The notes under the pieces: generated by a model
The model's database searches: none
Told to the model about the DNA's origin: nothing
Seen by the model: the letters and a program-made list of their open reading frames with translations, nothing else
Program-made: the position numbers and the translations under genes
Assembly (NCBI RefSeq): GCF_050948215.1
Contig: NC_135151.1
Location: forward strand, 12,564,220-12,628,219
Source of the DNA: Halictus rubicundus
Taxonomy: Eukaryota > Arthropoda > Insecta > Hymenoptera > Halictidae
Reading direction: 5' to 3'
Length of the DNA: 64,000 bases
Shown: in pieces, positions 36,501-45,335 of the stretch
Layout of the letters: every line of letters begins with the position of its first letter
Numbering within the stretch: the stretch's first letter is position 1

Positions 36501-39500
36501 ATAATAATGATCGACGTTCTTGCATAACTTCTTGCTACAAAATTAATTCAGAGAGATGTTTATTCGTGACGGAACTTGACGCTTCGCGCTAATCATTAAA
36601 AAGCTTTGAAGTTCATCCCGATGTTCGGATAAATCGGACAGACAAGGGTTTTGAAAAAGTGGCTATCGCTTCAGCCTCGACAGTGCTTTGTCCGAATTCG
36701 TTTCGAGCCTTTGAGTAGAGGAAGAGAGCGGAGACCATACGTCCGAACTTTTTGCGCAGATGGGTAGCCTGAGCCACGAGGACGCGCAGCACTCGAAGGT
36801 ACCACTGGAGAAAAGACCCGGTCGCGTCGGTTTGTTTAGCTACCGTTCTTCGAAGGAAAGAAAAGAAACCTGACAGAATTCCGTCGCCGCCCACGGAGGG
36901 GCAAAGGGCAGAGAAGATCCCGTCGAATTCGAGCCAGAGAAAGTCTCTCGCTCGTCGAAACGAACCGACTGGTCGTCGTGACCTCTGTTCCGTTAGTTTT
37001 TAAGTTCAAGGTCTCTGTTCGATGAAGGACAACACCGTCGAATAGAAGCGTGTCTTTTCCTATCAGCTTATATATAGAATGAATTCCATACGGAGGCGAC
37101 CAATATAAGTCACTCGGGCGAGTGACACCAGCAGTCGCGTGTACTGTAATGACCGGGAGCATTCTCTTAAAGTGATCCAAATGACTTTGGGACGTGACGT
37201 GATAAACGAAGAAAAGAGTGAGGCCGAGGTATGACGATTGGAATGAACGTTCCACCGTGGCGATACGCGATAGCAGAGAGCGCGTTACGTTACGTCGCAG
37301 TTTCTTCATCGTCCACGGCGAAAAGGGGATTCTGAACGGAAGGAATGGAGGACAAGGTAGCGGAAGACCTGCCGAAAATCAGCCTGCAAGCACCGTCGAT
37401 CGACGGGGAGGAGGTACCGCGGTGCTGCTCGTTGACCAACTTGAGAGATCGTCGTCTGTCGTTCGACGAGAACGATTATCGGCGAGCAACAACGAAAGGG
37501 TACGACAATGAGGCGTACGAAGACACTGAAGGAATGGTCCAGACGAGGATGACGAAATCGTTGACAAGCCACGAGAAACGAACGAGACACTATTCGCTGA
37601 CCAGACCGAAAAATCGACGTTCCTGTCTCTACTTCGACGAGGAGAGAGATCCAACGGCAGACGAGGAGGAGGAGTTCGGTAGCAAGACGATCGACGCGCA
37701 ACTGTCGGCCACGCACACCTTGAAGCTACCGCAGCCACTCGATGGAAAGGCCAGGCACAGTTCCATGTCGAACTTGAATGACCGTTCGAACGATCTTCTT
37801 TCCACGAGGCTAGTGCCCACGTTCAGATCCGTCAGATATAGACAGAACAGCAACTCGGAGAAGATCGTGTTCAACGACGCCCCGCGGATAGACGCGGCGA
37901 ACGATCGCATCGAGATCGACGCCGGCACACCGCCGCCCGTCGACGAGTCCCTGTTCTACGACAACCTGGACGTGTTCCGGCAGGCTCACATCAACGGAAA
38001 TGACCTGACGTCGGTCATGTGGTCGATGCTCACCACCGCGGAGATGAAGCTGCTGCTCGAGTTAGAGAAGTGCAACGTGCTGATGAAACTGCCGCCGACC
38101 GACCGGATAAAGAACATCGCGTATGTGTGGTGCTGTTACAGAGGCCTGGTGCATTTGTTGCCGCAGCTGGAGCAGATCGGCGCGAGCCACGACTACGCGG
38201 TGCCTTGCACCGGCATGACCGCGATCCTCGCCGCGTCCCTCAGCGGCAATGTCGCCTGTCTCGAGCACCTGATCAAGACGGGCGCCGACGTTAACTCCAG
38301 GAACCCGATCAACTTCTACACGCCCCTTCACTTCGCCATTCACAGGAACTGCGTGGACGCGGCGCGCGTTTTGCTCGACAACGGCGCGAAGCCGACCACC
38401 TGTCTCTACCAGGAGATCGTCGAGCCGGTGTTGCACTCCGCCATTAGGGCCGGTGCCGTGGAGATAGTGAAGTTGTTGCTGGACCGCGGGGCCAGCGTCG
38501 TCGAGAAGAACCACATGGGCGAGACACCGCTTCACGTGGCCTGCTTCGTACAGTCCATCGAGTGCGTCGAGGTGCTGCTCGATGCCCCCGGCACCAACAT
38601 CAACGCCGTGGACAGAGCTCTCAGGACGCCGTTGCATTTCGCTGTGATGACCACTCATTCCTCCGCGAAGCTGGTGGACGTGCTGTTGAAGCACAACGCC
38701 CTGGTCAATGCGGCGGACAGGACCGGCTTCACTCCTCTTCACGTAGCCGCGCTGAACGAACAGTCCCATTGCGTAGATGTCCTGATCTGGGCTGGCGCGG
38801 ACGTCAGCGCGACCACCAGCGCTGGCTTGTCCGCTCTGAACATCATACTCAGAAAGATCCCCGAGTCCCTGCAGGTCTTCAGGCAGAGACTCGACGCGTC
38901 GATAACGCTCAGGAGGCCGGTCCCTCATCACAGAGAGTTCGAGATGAGGCTGCACTTCGATCTGCTGTTCCCAAGCGGCAACCAATGCGAGACCAGCTTC
39001 ATCAACACGTTCGTGCAAGAACGCCGGAAAGACCTGCTGTCGCATCCGCTGGTGATGGCTTTCTTGCATTTGAAATGGGAGAAGATCAGAAAGTTCTATC
39101 TGCTCAGGATCCTCCTGTACGCCATGACCGTGATCTGCATGACCACCTACGTGCTCACCGCGTTGGCCTACAAGTGTTACAACTACGACGACGCCAGCAG
39201 CTCGAAGATCTGTAACAGCAAACGGCTGTCCGGATTCCTGTTCAGGAGACCCGCCATCGAGATCCAGTGGTACCTACTGCTCATCTTCACCTGCATCTCT
39301 ATCCCCAGGAAGATATTCGGCTTCATGGTGTACACGTCGGCGAAACAGTACTTCTCGAACATCGACAACGTCCTCGACGGGGTCGTCATAATCAGCGTGT
39401 TCGTCACCTCGTTCGTGTACACCGGCCGCACGTACGACTGGCAGAACTACGTGGGAGCGTTCGCGATACTGTGCGCCTGGACAAACCTGATGCTGATGGT

Positions 39501-41962
39501 CGGCCAGCTGCCGGCCTTCGGTACCTACGTCGCTATGTTCACCCATATACAGTTCGAGTTCGCGAAACTGTTGCTGGCGTACTCCGGGCTGCTGATCGGT
39601 TTCACCGTTAGCTTCTGCGTGATCTTCGTCGGGGAACCGTCGTTCGGCAACCCGTTCACCGGACTGATCAAAGTGCTAGCGATGATGGCCGGCGAGTTGG
39701 ACTTCGACGGACTTATCGCCCAGATCGATCAGGAGGCCGAGGGACCGTTCATGATCTATCATCCTCTCTCGGTTTGCTCGCAGATCCTCTTCACCTTGTT
39801 CATCGTGTTCGTCACCGTGATCTTGATGAACCTGCTGGTCGGCATCGCCGTTCACGACATCCAAGGACTGAGAAACCACGCAGGCCTGACGAAACTGGTC
39901 CGCCAGACTAAGCTGATCCTATTCACGGAGATGGTCCTCCACAACAGCTCCATACCGTACGCTTTCCGGAAGTGGATGTCCGACCACAAGATCAACGTGG
40001 AAAACAGAAAGAGGGTTCTGGTGGTGAAGCCGTTGAACCCTCTGGAGAAAAGGCTGCCGAAGGACATCCTGAAGGCGGCGTACGAGATCGCACAGAAGAA
40101 CATACCGTTCATGAACGACGACAGTATTAGTCTCAGCGACCACGTGATGTGGATGAGACAACAAAGCGAGGAATACCCGGACTCGAGCATGCAGCTGGTC
40201 ATCGAGAACCTGGCGAACAAACTGCAGTCCTACGAGGAGACCATCAAGTCGTTGAAGGAGCAACTCTTAAACACCAACAAAACCCTGGAGAATGTTGTGA
40301 ACAATCTGACCAAGGAAAAAAGAAACTGACACACCCCCTAGGTACCAATATTGAACGTACGCAAAATGCCTCGACCCCAAAATATTCCGGATTCCCGAAC
40401 CCGATATTAATAATAACCGGTGATCCAAGTGGACGCGAAGTATTACTAGCGAAATCGTCTCACTCGCGGTGTGACGAAAACAAAAAGGCTGAATGAATGA
40501 ACTTTTCTGTGCGAAAATGAAGTGTATCTATTTTTTAGAAAGAACGATAAGGAGAACGAACAGCGGAGGTGAAAGTGAAAATAAAACGGACCTGTCATGC
40601 AAATTTAACAATGCGTTTTGTAATTGTTATGTAACGAAGTAATGATGTTAGCAGTTATACATGCTAGATAATATTTATGACGTTTCAGATAGATATTTAT
40701 AACGAACCACTTAATTGAATAATTAGTATCAGAACATCCCCAGACCGTTGTTCTCTTATTAATAGAATCCTTTTCGATGGTTGTATAGTGGCTAAATTGA
40801 CGCAATACAACGATTAGTCGAGTACTTTTATCAAAATTATCGACGGGCCCGATTCACTGTAAGAAATTCTAAATTATTTAGGTAATTAAATCAATATTTT
40901 CCTTTTTTTTTCTTTAAAACGTATCTTAAAGAAAAAATCTTTGTCTAGTATCTTATATTGATTGTGCCGTGCCTAATCAATTTTGTTCATTTACGAGTAA
41001 GAGTCGAGAGTATTCACTTGTCGCGTGATTAACGTGATGTATTTTTAATTGCAGATTTTATTCCCATTAATATTTACGAATTTGAATGGCAAAGTTGATA
41101 TCGAAGCAACCGTTTCTGGCGGCGGTCCTACTGGACAATCCGGTGCTATTCGTGTGGGTATTGCATATGGGCTTCGAAACTTTGTTGATGTTGAAATGGT
41201 AGAAAAAATGAGAGTTGGTAAGGAAAATAATCATTTGTTCATTACCGATCGATCGTTAATGTTTCCAGCAGCTTTCTTAATAGTTTAATCTACATTTTAA
41301 TGATCCCCTCCCCCCCCTCACCCCCAAAGTGACTACGAAGAAATATTATTCTAGAGATTATACTAATAATACTATCGTTTCGAAAGAATCAAAATATTAA
41401 TTTAAGACGAGAGATCAATGACGCAAAACACAGCAGTGATTTGAAAATCATATTTTCCAACTTTATTCATTTATTAATTTGACAATCAATTTTGAAAGTT
41501 AATATATATGACAGCAACTAGAACGAAGGTATTACCGGGCGCTCTTTATTGACGCCACTAATTTCTAGATGTAATTCGCAGAGTGGCAATAAGGTCGGCC
41601 ATTAAATTCATTTTCTCATAGTTACGTTATACTCCATTCCTTAAATTCTATAATCTCTTTCTGTATATGTATACCCCACTTTAATTAATGGAATAGGAAT
41701 CAATTAAATTATAAATTTTTAACAAACATATCGCGTAAATACTTTCGAACCAAAATTTCAGTTTTTTACTCAAATGTAGTTACTCAAAAGTTAGTAGTTT
41801 TTATTCAAATGAAAGTACTCTAACGATTATTAGAGACTGTGTTCTAAATGTATTTTATATGTCTATTCAGCTGGCCTTCTGACAAAGGATCCTCGAACAC
41901 GTGAAAGGAAGAAGTTTGGACAGGAAGGAGCTCGAAGAAAATTCACATGGAAGAAACGTTAA
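21592..41962 (+). CDS. mRpS9: Mitochondrial small ribosomal subunit protein uS9m (mRpS9)
   Basis: Protein of the mitochondrial small ribosomal subunit, 404 residues. Exons: 21592-21693, 21800-21932, 22033-22136, 22285-22458, 22540-22625, 22695-22770, 22854-22979, 23056-23098, 23382-23497, 41055-41217 and 41871-41962; every joint is in phase. The N-terminal half is the metazoan extension (KRLSKAMKIYLEK, GKRHLANMMGEDP, RARPMM, AQFDETGRPYH). The C-terminal third is the uS9 fold: KRKTAIADVKVTGQGSG, then after the long intron GGGPTGQSGAIRVGIAYGLR, ending RERKKFGQEGARRKFTWKKR. The two halves align without a gap to bacterial S9 across the 17.6 kb intron, which supports joining them. That intron hosts two TRPA genes. 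Intron 6 uses a GC donor. Paired AATAAA signals follow at 42071 and 42079. Confidence 0.93.
22771..22853 (+). other. GC-AG intron in mRpS9
   Basis: Exon 6 ends CAAGAT and is followed by GCAAGT, a near-perfect donor except for C at +2. The acceptor is TTTTAG at 22848-22853. The only nearby GT donor (after GATGCAA) would bring TGA into frame at once, so the GC donor is required to continue into YEYFTKSMDR. Confidence 0.85.
26144..26151 (+). promoter_or_regulatory. Possible TATA box upstream of TRPA gene 1
   Basis: TATATAAA occurs in a locally CpG-containing stretch. An arthropod initiator-like TCAGT lies at 26193-26197. The spacing of about 50 bases is longer than the usual 30, so the pair is weak. 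If real, the TRPA leader would run from about 26.2 kb to 27526. Confidence 0.22.
26389..26571. mobile_element. piggyBac-like MITE (TTAA target site), family B
   Basis: A perfect 17-base inverted end pair: TTAACACTAAACCTACC at the left and GGTAGGTTTAGTGTTAA at the right, with the TTAA outermost. A short palindrome GGTCAAATTGACC sits just inside the left end. At 183 bp it has no coding capacity. Its ends resemble family A (AACACTA) but the interior differs. Confidence 0.85.
26651..26678. other. Perfect 12-bp hairpin
   Basis: TTAGGGAGCATT, a four-T loop, then AATGCTCCCTAA. It lies in noncoding sequence upstream of TRPA gene 1. It is too short for a pre-miRNA on its own and has no assigned role. 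Confidence 0.6.
27527..30424 (+). CDS. TRPA-subfamily cation channel, pyrexia-like (gene 1)
   Basis: A 965-residue channel in one uninterrupted reading frame. About eight or nine ankyrin repeats span residues 150-455 (TPLHLCAFSNSLEGVQYLL, TALHIAARSQSLECVEVLL, TPLHIAALNELSQCVDILI). Six membrane helices follow at about 537-560, 595-615, 631-650, 661-683, 698-717 and 774-798, with a pore segment near 725-750 containing MMTGELNF. The S6 end LMNLLVGIAVHDI and the post-S6 GLAKLVRQTKLI are typical of insect TRPA. A short coiled coil lies near 928-950. TRPA members are heat or chemical sensors in sensory neurons (family knowledge). The pyrexia assignment rests on ankyrin layout and the post-S6 region and is less certain than TRPA. 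An in-frame TGA 33 bases upstream supports this ATG. It is GC-rich and nested in mRpS9 intron 9. Confidence 0.92.
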   Translation: MASGSASPSPKRKVELERIIDMEDVTVSVAPKRMTSTLLSLTRWLTMRNTPRAEPETAWPSDACTLEYGTPPPIEEPHCYSMCASESSCTEEMNCMLQVNKGTIRNLLTEQMRGVGGRLHLLDDLQADKLDLTSPQRVAKTYKRQEINTLLLHASFVGRLDLITNLHASGADLNYSEQEQGLTPLHLCAFSNSLEGVQYLLANGAIMNLERSRTPFHYAAFGDAFEVAQYFLQLGVRQESPCSEETVLHAAARSNALNVLRLLAPQNPTLNSLDCNGYGPIHYVADRGDPDCLTVLLDAGCQLDLTTRKRDTALHLAAESSCVESVEILIERGANVHFKNHRGQTALHIAARSQSLECVEVLLKKGGCDPDIEDNDERTPLHLALGRSLLAYDVTEFLIKWKANVNKTDKYGYTPLHIAALNELSQCVDILIQRGADLSATTKGGTSALSIILRKTPTSLNVFKQRLDTSITLHQHGSATGEVELRLDFHPLLMHQHQGEIRYLGTFVKEGYKEILEHPLCQAFLHLKWQKIRKYYVGRLIFYLFYVLILTGWVMTALAHNCYNESHGQLDATQPPLCANTTGINGFLYRHPALLEVEWYALMVLTILEAFRKLTSIPTYLSVRQFFTQAENMVEWCVILSVFATSFIYTGRTYPWQNHVGAFAVLCGWSNLMLMIGQLPIFGAYVAMFTSVQAQVFKLLLAYACLLVGFTASFCVIFPRSKSFSSPHIGLIKVLVMMTGELNFEDLFFPREEDGKSTDVGGTSWILLQVSAQLSFVLFLLFVTIVLMNLLVGIAVHDIKGLQKTAGLAKLVRQTKLICDVETALFLGLMPKRLTKFLKWTALLLPSPLRAVLTVRPLNPRETRLPRDLLSAAHKVAKERKNVSATLCSRKSTSTAYTYLKSEPYSTIRRTQAEESIFADESMVQGELSELKKICERNQELLQDLLLVLMTDKRYGTEKEKDAAN
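32474..32693. repeat. Imperfect direct duplication, about 90 bp units
   Basis: Unit 1 is 32474-32563 and unit 2 is 32603-32693. Both read ACA.AAAATTA.TCAA.TGTAT, then a run ending in AACTTCAC or AACGTCAC, with TGTGTTG in the middle. Many substitutions separate them, so the duplication is old. Confidence 0.6.
35261..35539 (+). other. Unassigned 92-codon open frame in the CpG-rich TRPA leader region
   Basis: An open frame starting MELNKDAVFQAPGGVSRFYG in the CpG-rich block upstream of TRPA gene 2. GGGAG|GTGTAT within it could act as a splice donor. It could be an alternative 5' exon of the TRPA gene, a leader exon, or chance. No domain is recognised. Confidence 0.2.
37069..37076 (+). promoter_or_regulatory. 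Possible TATA box of TRPA gene 2
   Basis: TATATATA lies 269 bases before the ATG in otherwise balanced, CpG-rich sequence. A transcription start near 37100-37110 would give a continuous leader of about 240 bases. No strong initiator motif is visible. Confidence 0.3.
37345..40329 (+). CDS. TRPA-subfamily cation channel, pyrexia-like (gene 2)
   Basis: A 994-residue paralogue of the upstream TRPA gene, also one uninterrupted frame. The N-terminus (about 1-200) is charged and Ser/Arg-rich. Ankyrin repeats run from about 255 to 510 (TPLHFAIHRNCVDAARVLL, TPLHVACFVQSIECVEVLL, TPLHVAALNEQSHCVDVLI). Membrane helices start near residue 586, with matching GRTYDWQNYVGAFAILC and MLMVGQLPAFGTYVAMFTH. The pore has MMAGELDF, and S6 ends LMNLLVGIAVHDIQGL. 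The C-terminus is a clear coiled coil at about 951-994. The two genes share order and motifs from the ankyrins to the post-S6 VKPLNP..KRLPKDIL segment and differ mainly at both ends, which fits a tandem duplication. It is GC-rich, on the same strand as mRpS9 and inside its ninth intron. Likely a sensory channel; the pyrexia label is tentative. Confidence 0.92.
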   Translation: MEDKVAEDLPKISLQAPSIDGEEVPRCCSLTNLRDRRLSFDENDYRRATTKGYDNEAYEDTEGMVQTRMTKSLTSHEKRTRHYSLTRPKNRRSCLYFDEERDPTADEEEEFGSKTIDAQLSATHTLKLPQPLDGKARHSSMSNLNDRSNDLLSTRLVPTFRSVRYRQNSNSEKIVFNDAPRIDAANDRIEIDAGTPPPVDESLFYDNLDVFRQAHINGNDLTSVMWSMLTTAEMKLLLELEKCNVLMKLPPTDRIKNIAYVWCCYRGLVHLLPQLEQIGASHDYAVPCTGMTAILAASLSGNVACLEHLIKTGADVNSRNPINFYTPLHFAIHRNCVDAARVLLDNGAKPTTCLYQEIVEPVLHSAIRAGAVEIVKLLLDRGASVVEKNHMGETPLHVACFVQSIECVEVLLDAPGTNINAVDRALRTPLHFAVMTTHSSAKLVDVLLKHNALVNAADRTGFTPLHVAALNEQSHCVDVLIWAGADVSATTSAGLSALNIILRKIPESLQVFRQRLDASITLRRPVPHHREFEMRLHFDLLFPSGNQCETSFINTFVQERRKDLLSHPLVMAFLHLKWEKIRKFYLLRILLYAMTVICMTTYVLTALAYKCYNYDDASSSKICNSKRLSGFLFRRPAIEIQWYLLLIFTCISIPRKIFGFMVYTSAKQYFSNIDNVLDGVVIISVFVTSFVYTGRTYDWQNYVGAFAILCAWTNLMLMVGQLPAFGTYVAMFTHIQFEFAKLLLAYSGLLIGFTVSFCVIFVGEPSFGNPFTGLIKVLAMMAGELDFDGLIAQIDQEAEGPFMIYHPLSVCSQILFTLFIVFVTVILMNLLVGIAVHDIQGLRNHAGLTKLVRQTKLILFTEMVLHNSSIPYAFRKWMSDHKINVENRKRVLVVKPLNPLEKRLPKDILKAAYEIAQKNIPFMNDDSISLSDHVMWMRQQSEEYPDSSMQLVIENLANKLQSYEETIKSLKEQLLNTNKTLENVVNNLTKEKRN
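40330..41054 (+). other. 3' part of mRpS9 intron 9 after TRPA gene 2
   Basis: About 0.7 kb. The first 170 bases are still balanced in composition (TRPA 3' UTR). It then turns AT-rich up to the mRpS9 acceptor TTGCAG at 41049-41054. A possible AATAAA for the TRPA transcript occurs near 40580. Confidence 0.5.
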
Positions 41963-42070
41963 CATTGTTTTTCCATTTTTCTGTACCTTAAACATTATAA
42001 ATACCTTTTATTTGTTCCGAGAGCCACATTGTGTTAATTTCGCTTATTGAACAATGAAAGATAGCTAATC

Positions 42071-42084
42071 AATAAATCAATAAA
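42071..42084 (+). terminator. Paired AATAAA polyadenylation signals of mRpS9
   Basis: Two AATAAA hexamers at 42071-42076 and 42079-42084, about 110 bases after the mRpS9 stop. The convergent RARS2 gene has TTTATT (minus-strand AATAAA) at 42007-42012, so the two 3' ends probably overlap. Confidence 0.6.
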
Positions 42085-42239
42085 TTAAAATTTTGTTGGA
42101 TATTTGCTACCTATATGCTGTTATAAACATTATATCAAAATGAAATAGAGGTATAAAAATATATCAATTTATATGATTCGTAAAATTTAATATACTTTTT
42201 CGGTACAACAAATAGTCTAAATTGTATAAAATATTTGCT

Positions 42240-44552
42240 TCACATTCTCTCTAATGGTGTTAAACCAAGTAATTTCATACCTTCGGCAAGAATCAGTTTT
42301 GACACATGAAACAACAACAGTCTTTGATTCCCTAGATCTGATGGTTCTCCTTTTATCTTTAACTTTTTAAATGCTTTACTGATTGTATTGCTATTTAAAG
42401 AAATATTATGATGTAACAAAAGTGTCTTGAATCAACTTATATAAAATTATTATTATTTTTTATTTACTATAATAGTACTGACCTTAATTGCATAAGATAT
42501 ACTGCCAGTACGCATGGCTCAAACTCTTCATATGATCGAAGTATAACTTCATCGAATCTACTAATTAATATAATTAAGTCATCAACTTCTGGTTCCTTTA
42601 AAAGACTCGCATCGCATTCTGTTATTAAAGTGGCACCACAGTTGCGTTCCAAACTAGTCAAGCGACAATGCGTGTATTGCAATTTTATTCCAGAATCACC
42701 TTTCATCTAATAATAAATTATATTATGCATGTATAATAAGTATAACTAATGAAAATTATAAGTTATGAAAACGATTTACATCAAATATTAAATTCCAATT
42801 GAATTCATAGTCTTTCATTCGTCTTTGTATCAAATTGTAAGTAATAATACCAGAGATGCCCAAAATATCAGAAGTCTCATCCATTTCATCTAAAGAAACT
42901 TTAGTTGCTGAAAAAAGTTGTTGCATTTAATTCAATTTTCGTTCATTAATCAGAATTATCTAACTGTCAGAATACCTGACTTTAATATATGTTAATAACT
43001 TTAAAAACTTTTATCTTAATTACATTAGAAATGTATTGTTATATTGTAGATATATAACTGTAAATGAAATTCGCTTACTAGCTTTCTTCGTTTGCCTTTC
43101 TCTCATTATTTCCTGTGCTTCGTTCAATATATCTTCCAAAAATACAGCAGTACCTTTTCTTGTATTCATTCCACGAACTCTTCCAAACTTAATATGTTTC
43201 AATCTATCCACCCAAGGTACTTGCATTTTGTTTAAAATTTTCATTAAATTTGAGAAGTGATCAGTCTGAGCATTATCTACTACGTAATACATAGCATCAA
43301 ATTTATTTTTCTCATACCTATCAATTGCAGCAGCAATATCTCGAGTTATATACAAAGTAGAACCATCACTTTTGATAAGTGGTATGCTTCTTTCTTCAGT
43401 TACAGGTATCACTTTTCTATTTTGTTGATCTAACATTAACAATTTCATTTCTTCCATTAAATTAATAATCTTCTTTGTACTCGATGCGGTATACATAGAT
43501 TCCCAATGATACTCATCAAATGTTATGCTTAATCTCTCATAAGTTCTTTGTAACTCCTGTATAGTAAAATCTTTAAACGTTTGCCATTCTTTGTGAATAC
43601 TACTATCTCCAAATTCCAATTCCCTGAATATTTCTCTGGCACGGTCATTCATTGTCGAATCTGTCTCAGCTAATTTATTTGCCATAACATATGCCTTGTA
43701 CAAAGCCTTAATAGGATTTGCTTGGATTTCATTGTTATCAATATTTCCTAGTTCAATTCCTAATCGAATGAAACCAAACTGTGTTCCCCAATCTCCCAAA
43801 TAATTTAATCTCTTCACTTTATTCTGTAAGAAGCTGTTTACATTAGCAATATAATTCCCTGTAATTGTGGAACGTAAATGTCCTAAATGAAAAGGTTTCG
43901 CAATATTTGGTGAACTGAATTCTACTATAATATTTTTATTATTCTCTGGAATCATCGGTGGTGTTGGCCCAGAAAGATTACTTTCTAAAATCGTTTTTAT
44001 GTACAAATCTCTTGGTACAGCAAAATATGCAGTATCATTTTCTACTGTGATGTTACTAAATGTATTTTCTAAATCAACTTTTGTAATGTTTTGTATTTCA
44101 CCAAGTACATTATAGCAGTTTGATTTTAATGGAAATACAAAGTAATACGAATTGTTCGTTGTATTAAGTTTTACTTGTAGCTTAGACATAATCTTATGTT
44201 GATGTTCATTATTTACATCGTGTAATGGTTTTATAACCTGGAAAGAAATAAACAAACTTTAATTGTGTGCAATCGTACTTATTTCGCAAATTTTTCATAT
44301 TTTACATAAAGTCATAAAATAACATTTAAGAAAAATGTACTGCAATATAACAACTTATAATTAATATCCTTTTTCTTAGTCTACGAAATAGCCGGTATAT
44401 TACGAACAAATTCTCTCATAACCTACATAAAATTAATGGAAATTTATTTAGCGTTTAATGAATTGAAATCTTTAGAATTACAATTTTCAAATAAAAATAA
44501 AATCATAATCTTATACCTTTTTAAATATTGCAGATCTCAGACTATTGCTCAT
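42240..44552 (-). CDS. RARS2: Mitochondrial arginyl-tRNA synthetase (RARS2)
   Basis: Class I aminoacyl-tRNA synthetase that charges mitochondrial tRNA-Arg. Exons: 44517-44552, 43079-44237, 42780-42907, 42483-42706 and 42240-42390, 565 residues, all in phase. Visible: VEFSSPNIAKPFHLGHLRST, with the HIGH-type HLGH at 129-132, then NYLGDWGTQFG, GSTLYITRDIAAAIDRYEK, FLEDILNEAQEIM, LQYTHCRL in the anticodon-binding DALR-type domain, and a C-terminus GMKLLGLTPLERM that fits the vertebrate RARS2 ending. The first 12 residues (MSNSLRSAIFKK) form a short exon consistent with the start of a mitochondrial import signal. It converges on mRpS9 (278 bases between stops), and its start lies 783 bases from the divergent ankyrin gene. 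Confidence 0.95.
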
Positions 44553-45335
44553 ACTGGAATTGATAGAATTATTTATTGATAAACGTTTATTATAGTCCTA
44601 TTAATTGTGCCAGTGATTCCTATTAATCGGCATCTTTTTAAAAATTCATTTATCATAATTTTATTTTTTAAATATTACAGTTTTATCGCTCCTGTTGCCA
44701 ATTTCTTAATAATGTATTATAAAAAATGTTTTTATTCGCAATAAAAATATATCATTTAAGTTTAATGAATATCTTTAGTTATTGTCGTATGTAATGCAAT
44801 CAAATTTAACTTTATATCACACTTTTAATTCAAAATATTGAGGAAGCGTGAATCAACTTCATTCATAGTTGTCCATAGTGTTATGAACAGATCAGAGAAA
44901 ATGTCAATGTGTATGTATGTACATACAATACAGGGAGTACATCAATCTCAACAATAAAAATGTAATCGTTACGTAGAAAGTTCAGTAACGCTTATATGAT
45001 CGAAAAATTTGTACAATCGTTCTTAAACTCGATCACATGGAAGGAATTAAACAAAACAAAATATATTGTAGTTTTTAGGTTAAAGTAGTAAAAATACTTG
45101 ATGGGTAAGCATGTTTTTTTTTAACATATATGCGGATCTATATTTTTTACACCGGTTAGCATTTAAACAAATTATTACATATATACAAAGTACTCAAATA
45201 ATTGTAGGTGGCTTTAAAACAAGAGTGAAACATGTATAAAAAATTGTTCTTTATCATATAGAATTTATGATATTTTATCTGTTGTATTTATATACTTTTG
45301 TAATAGTCGTTGTCTGTTAATAAATTAGTGAAGAT
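44553..45335. promoter_or_regulatory. Shared divergent promoter region of RARS2 and the ankyrin gene
   Basis: 783 AT-rich bases between two head-to-head start codons, so both promoters must be here if neither leader is spliced far away. No TATA/Inr pair stands out. This is an inference from layout only. Confidence 0.4.

Larger units (their letters stand above)
30425..37344 (+). other. Spacer between the two TRPA genes, inside mRpS9 intron 9
   Basis: About 6.9 kb. It contains the 3' UTR of TRPA gene 1, an imperfect direct duplication at 32474-32693, and AT-rich filler to about 34.9 kb. A CpG-rich, more balanced block runs from about 35.1 to 37.3 kb, with AAGATGGCGGCG at 35104-35115 and a 92-codon open frame at 35261-35539. 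That block probably holds the promoter and leader of TRPA gene 2. A poly-T run lies at about 36109-36122. Confidence 0.55.

Noticed and set aside
38062..39069. 335-codon open frame on the minus strand
   Set aside because: It lies wholly antisense to the TRPA gene 2 coding region. GC-rich codons on the sense strand remove stops on the other strand, and the product is a Gln/His/Val/Gly-rich string with no domain.
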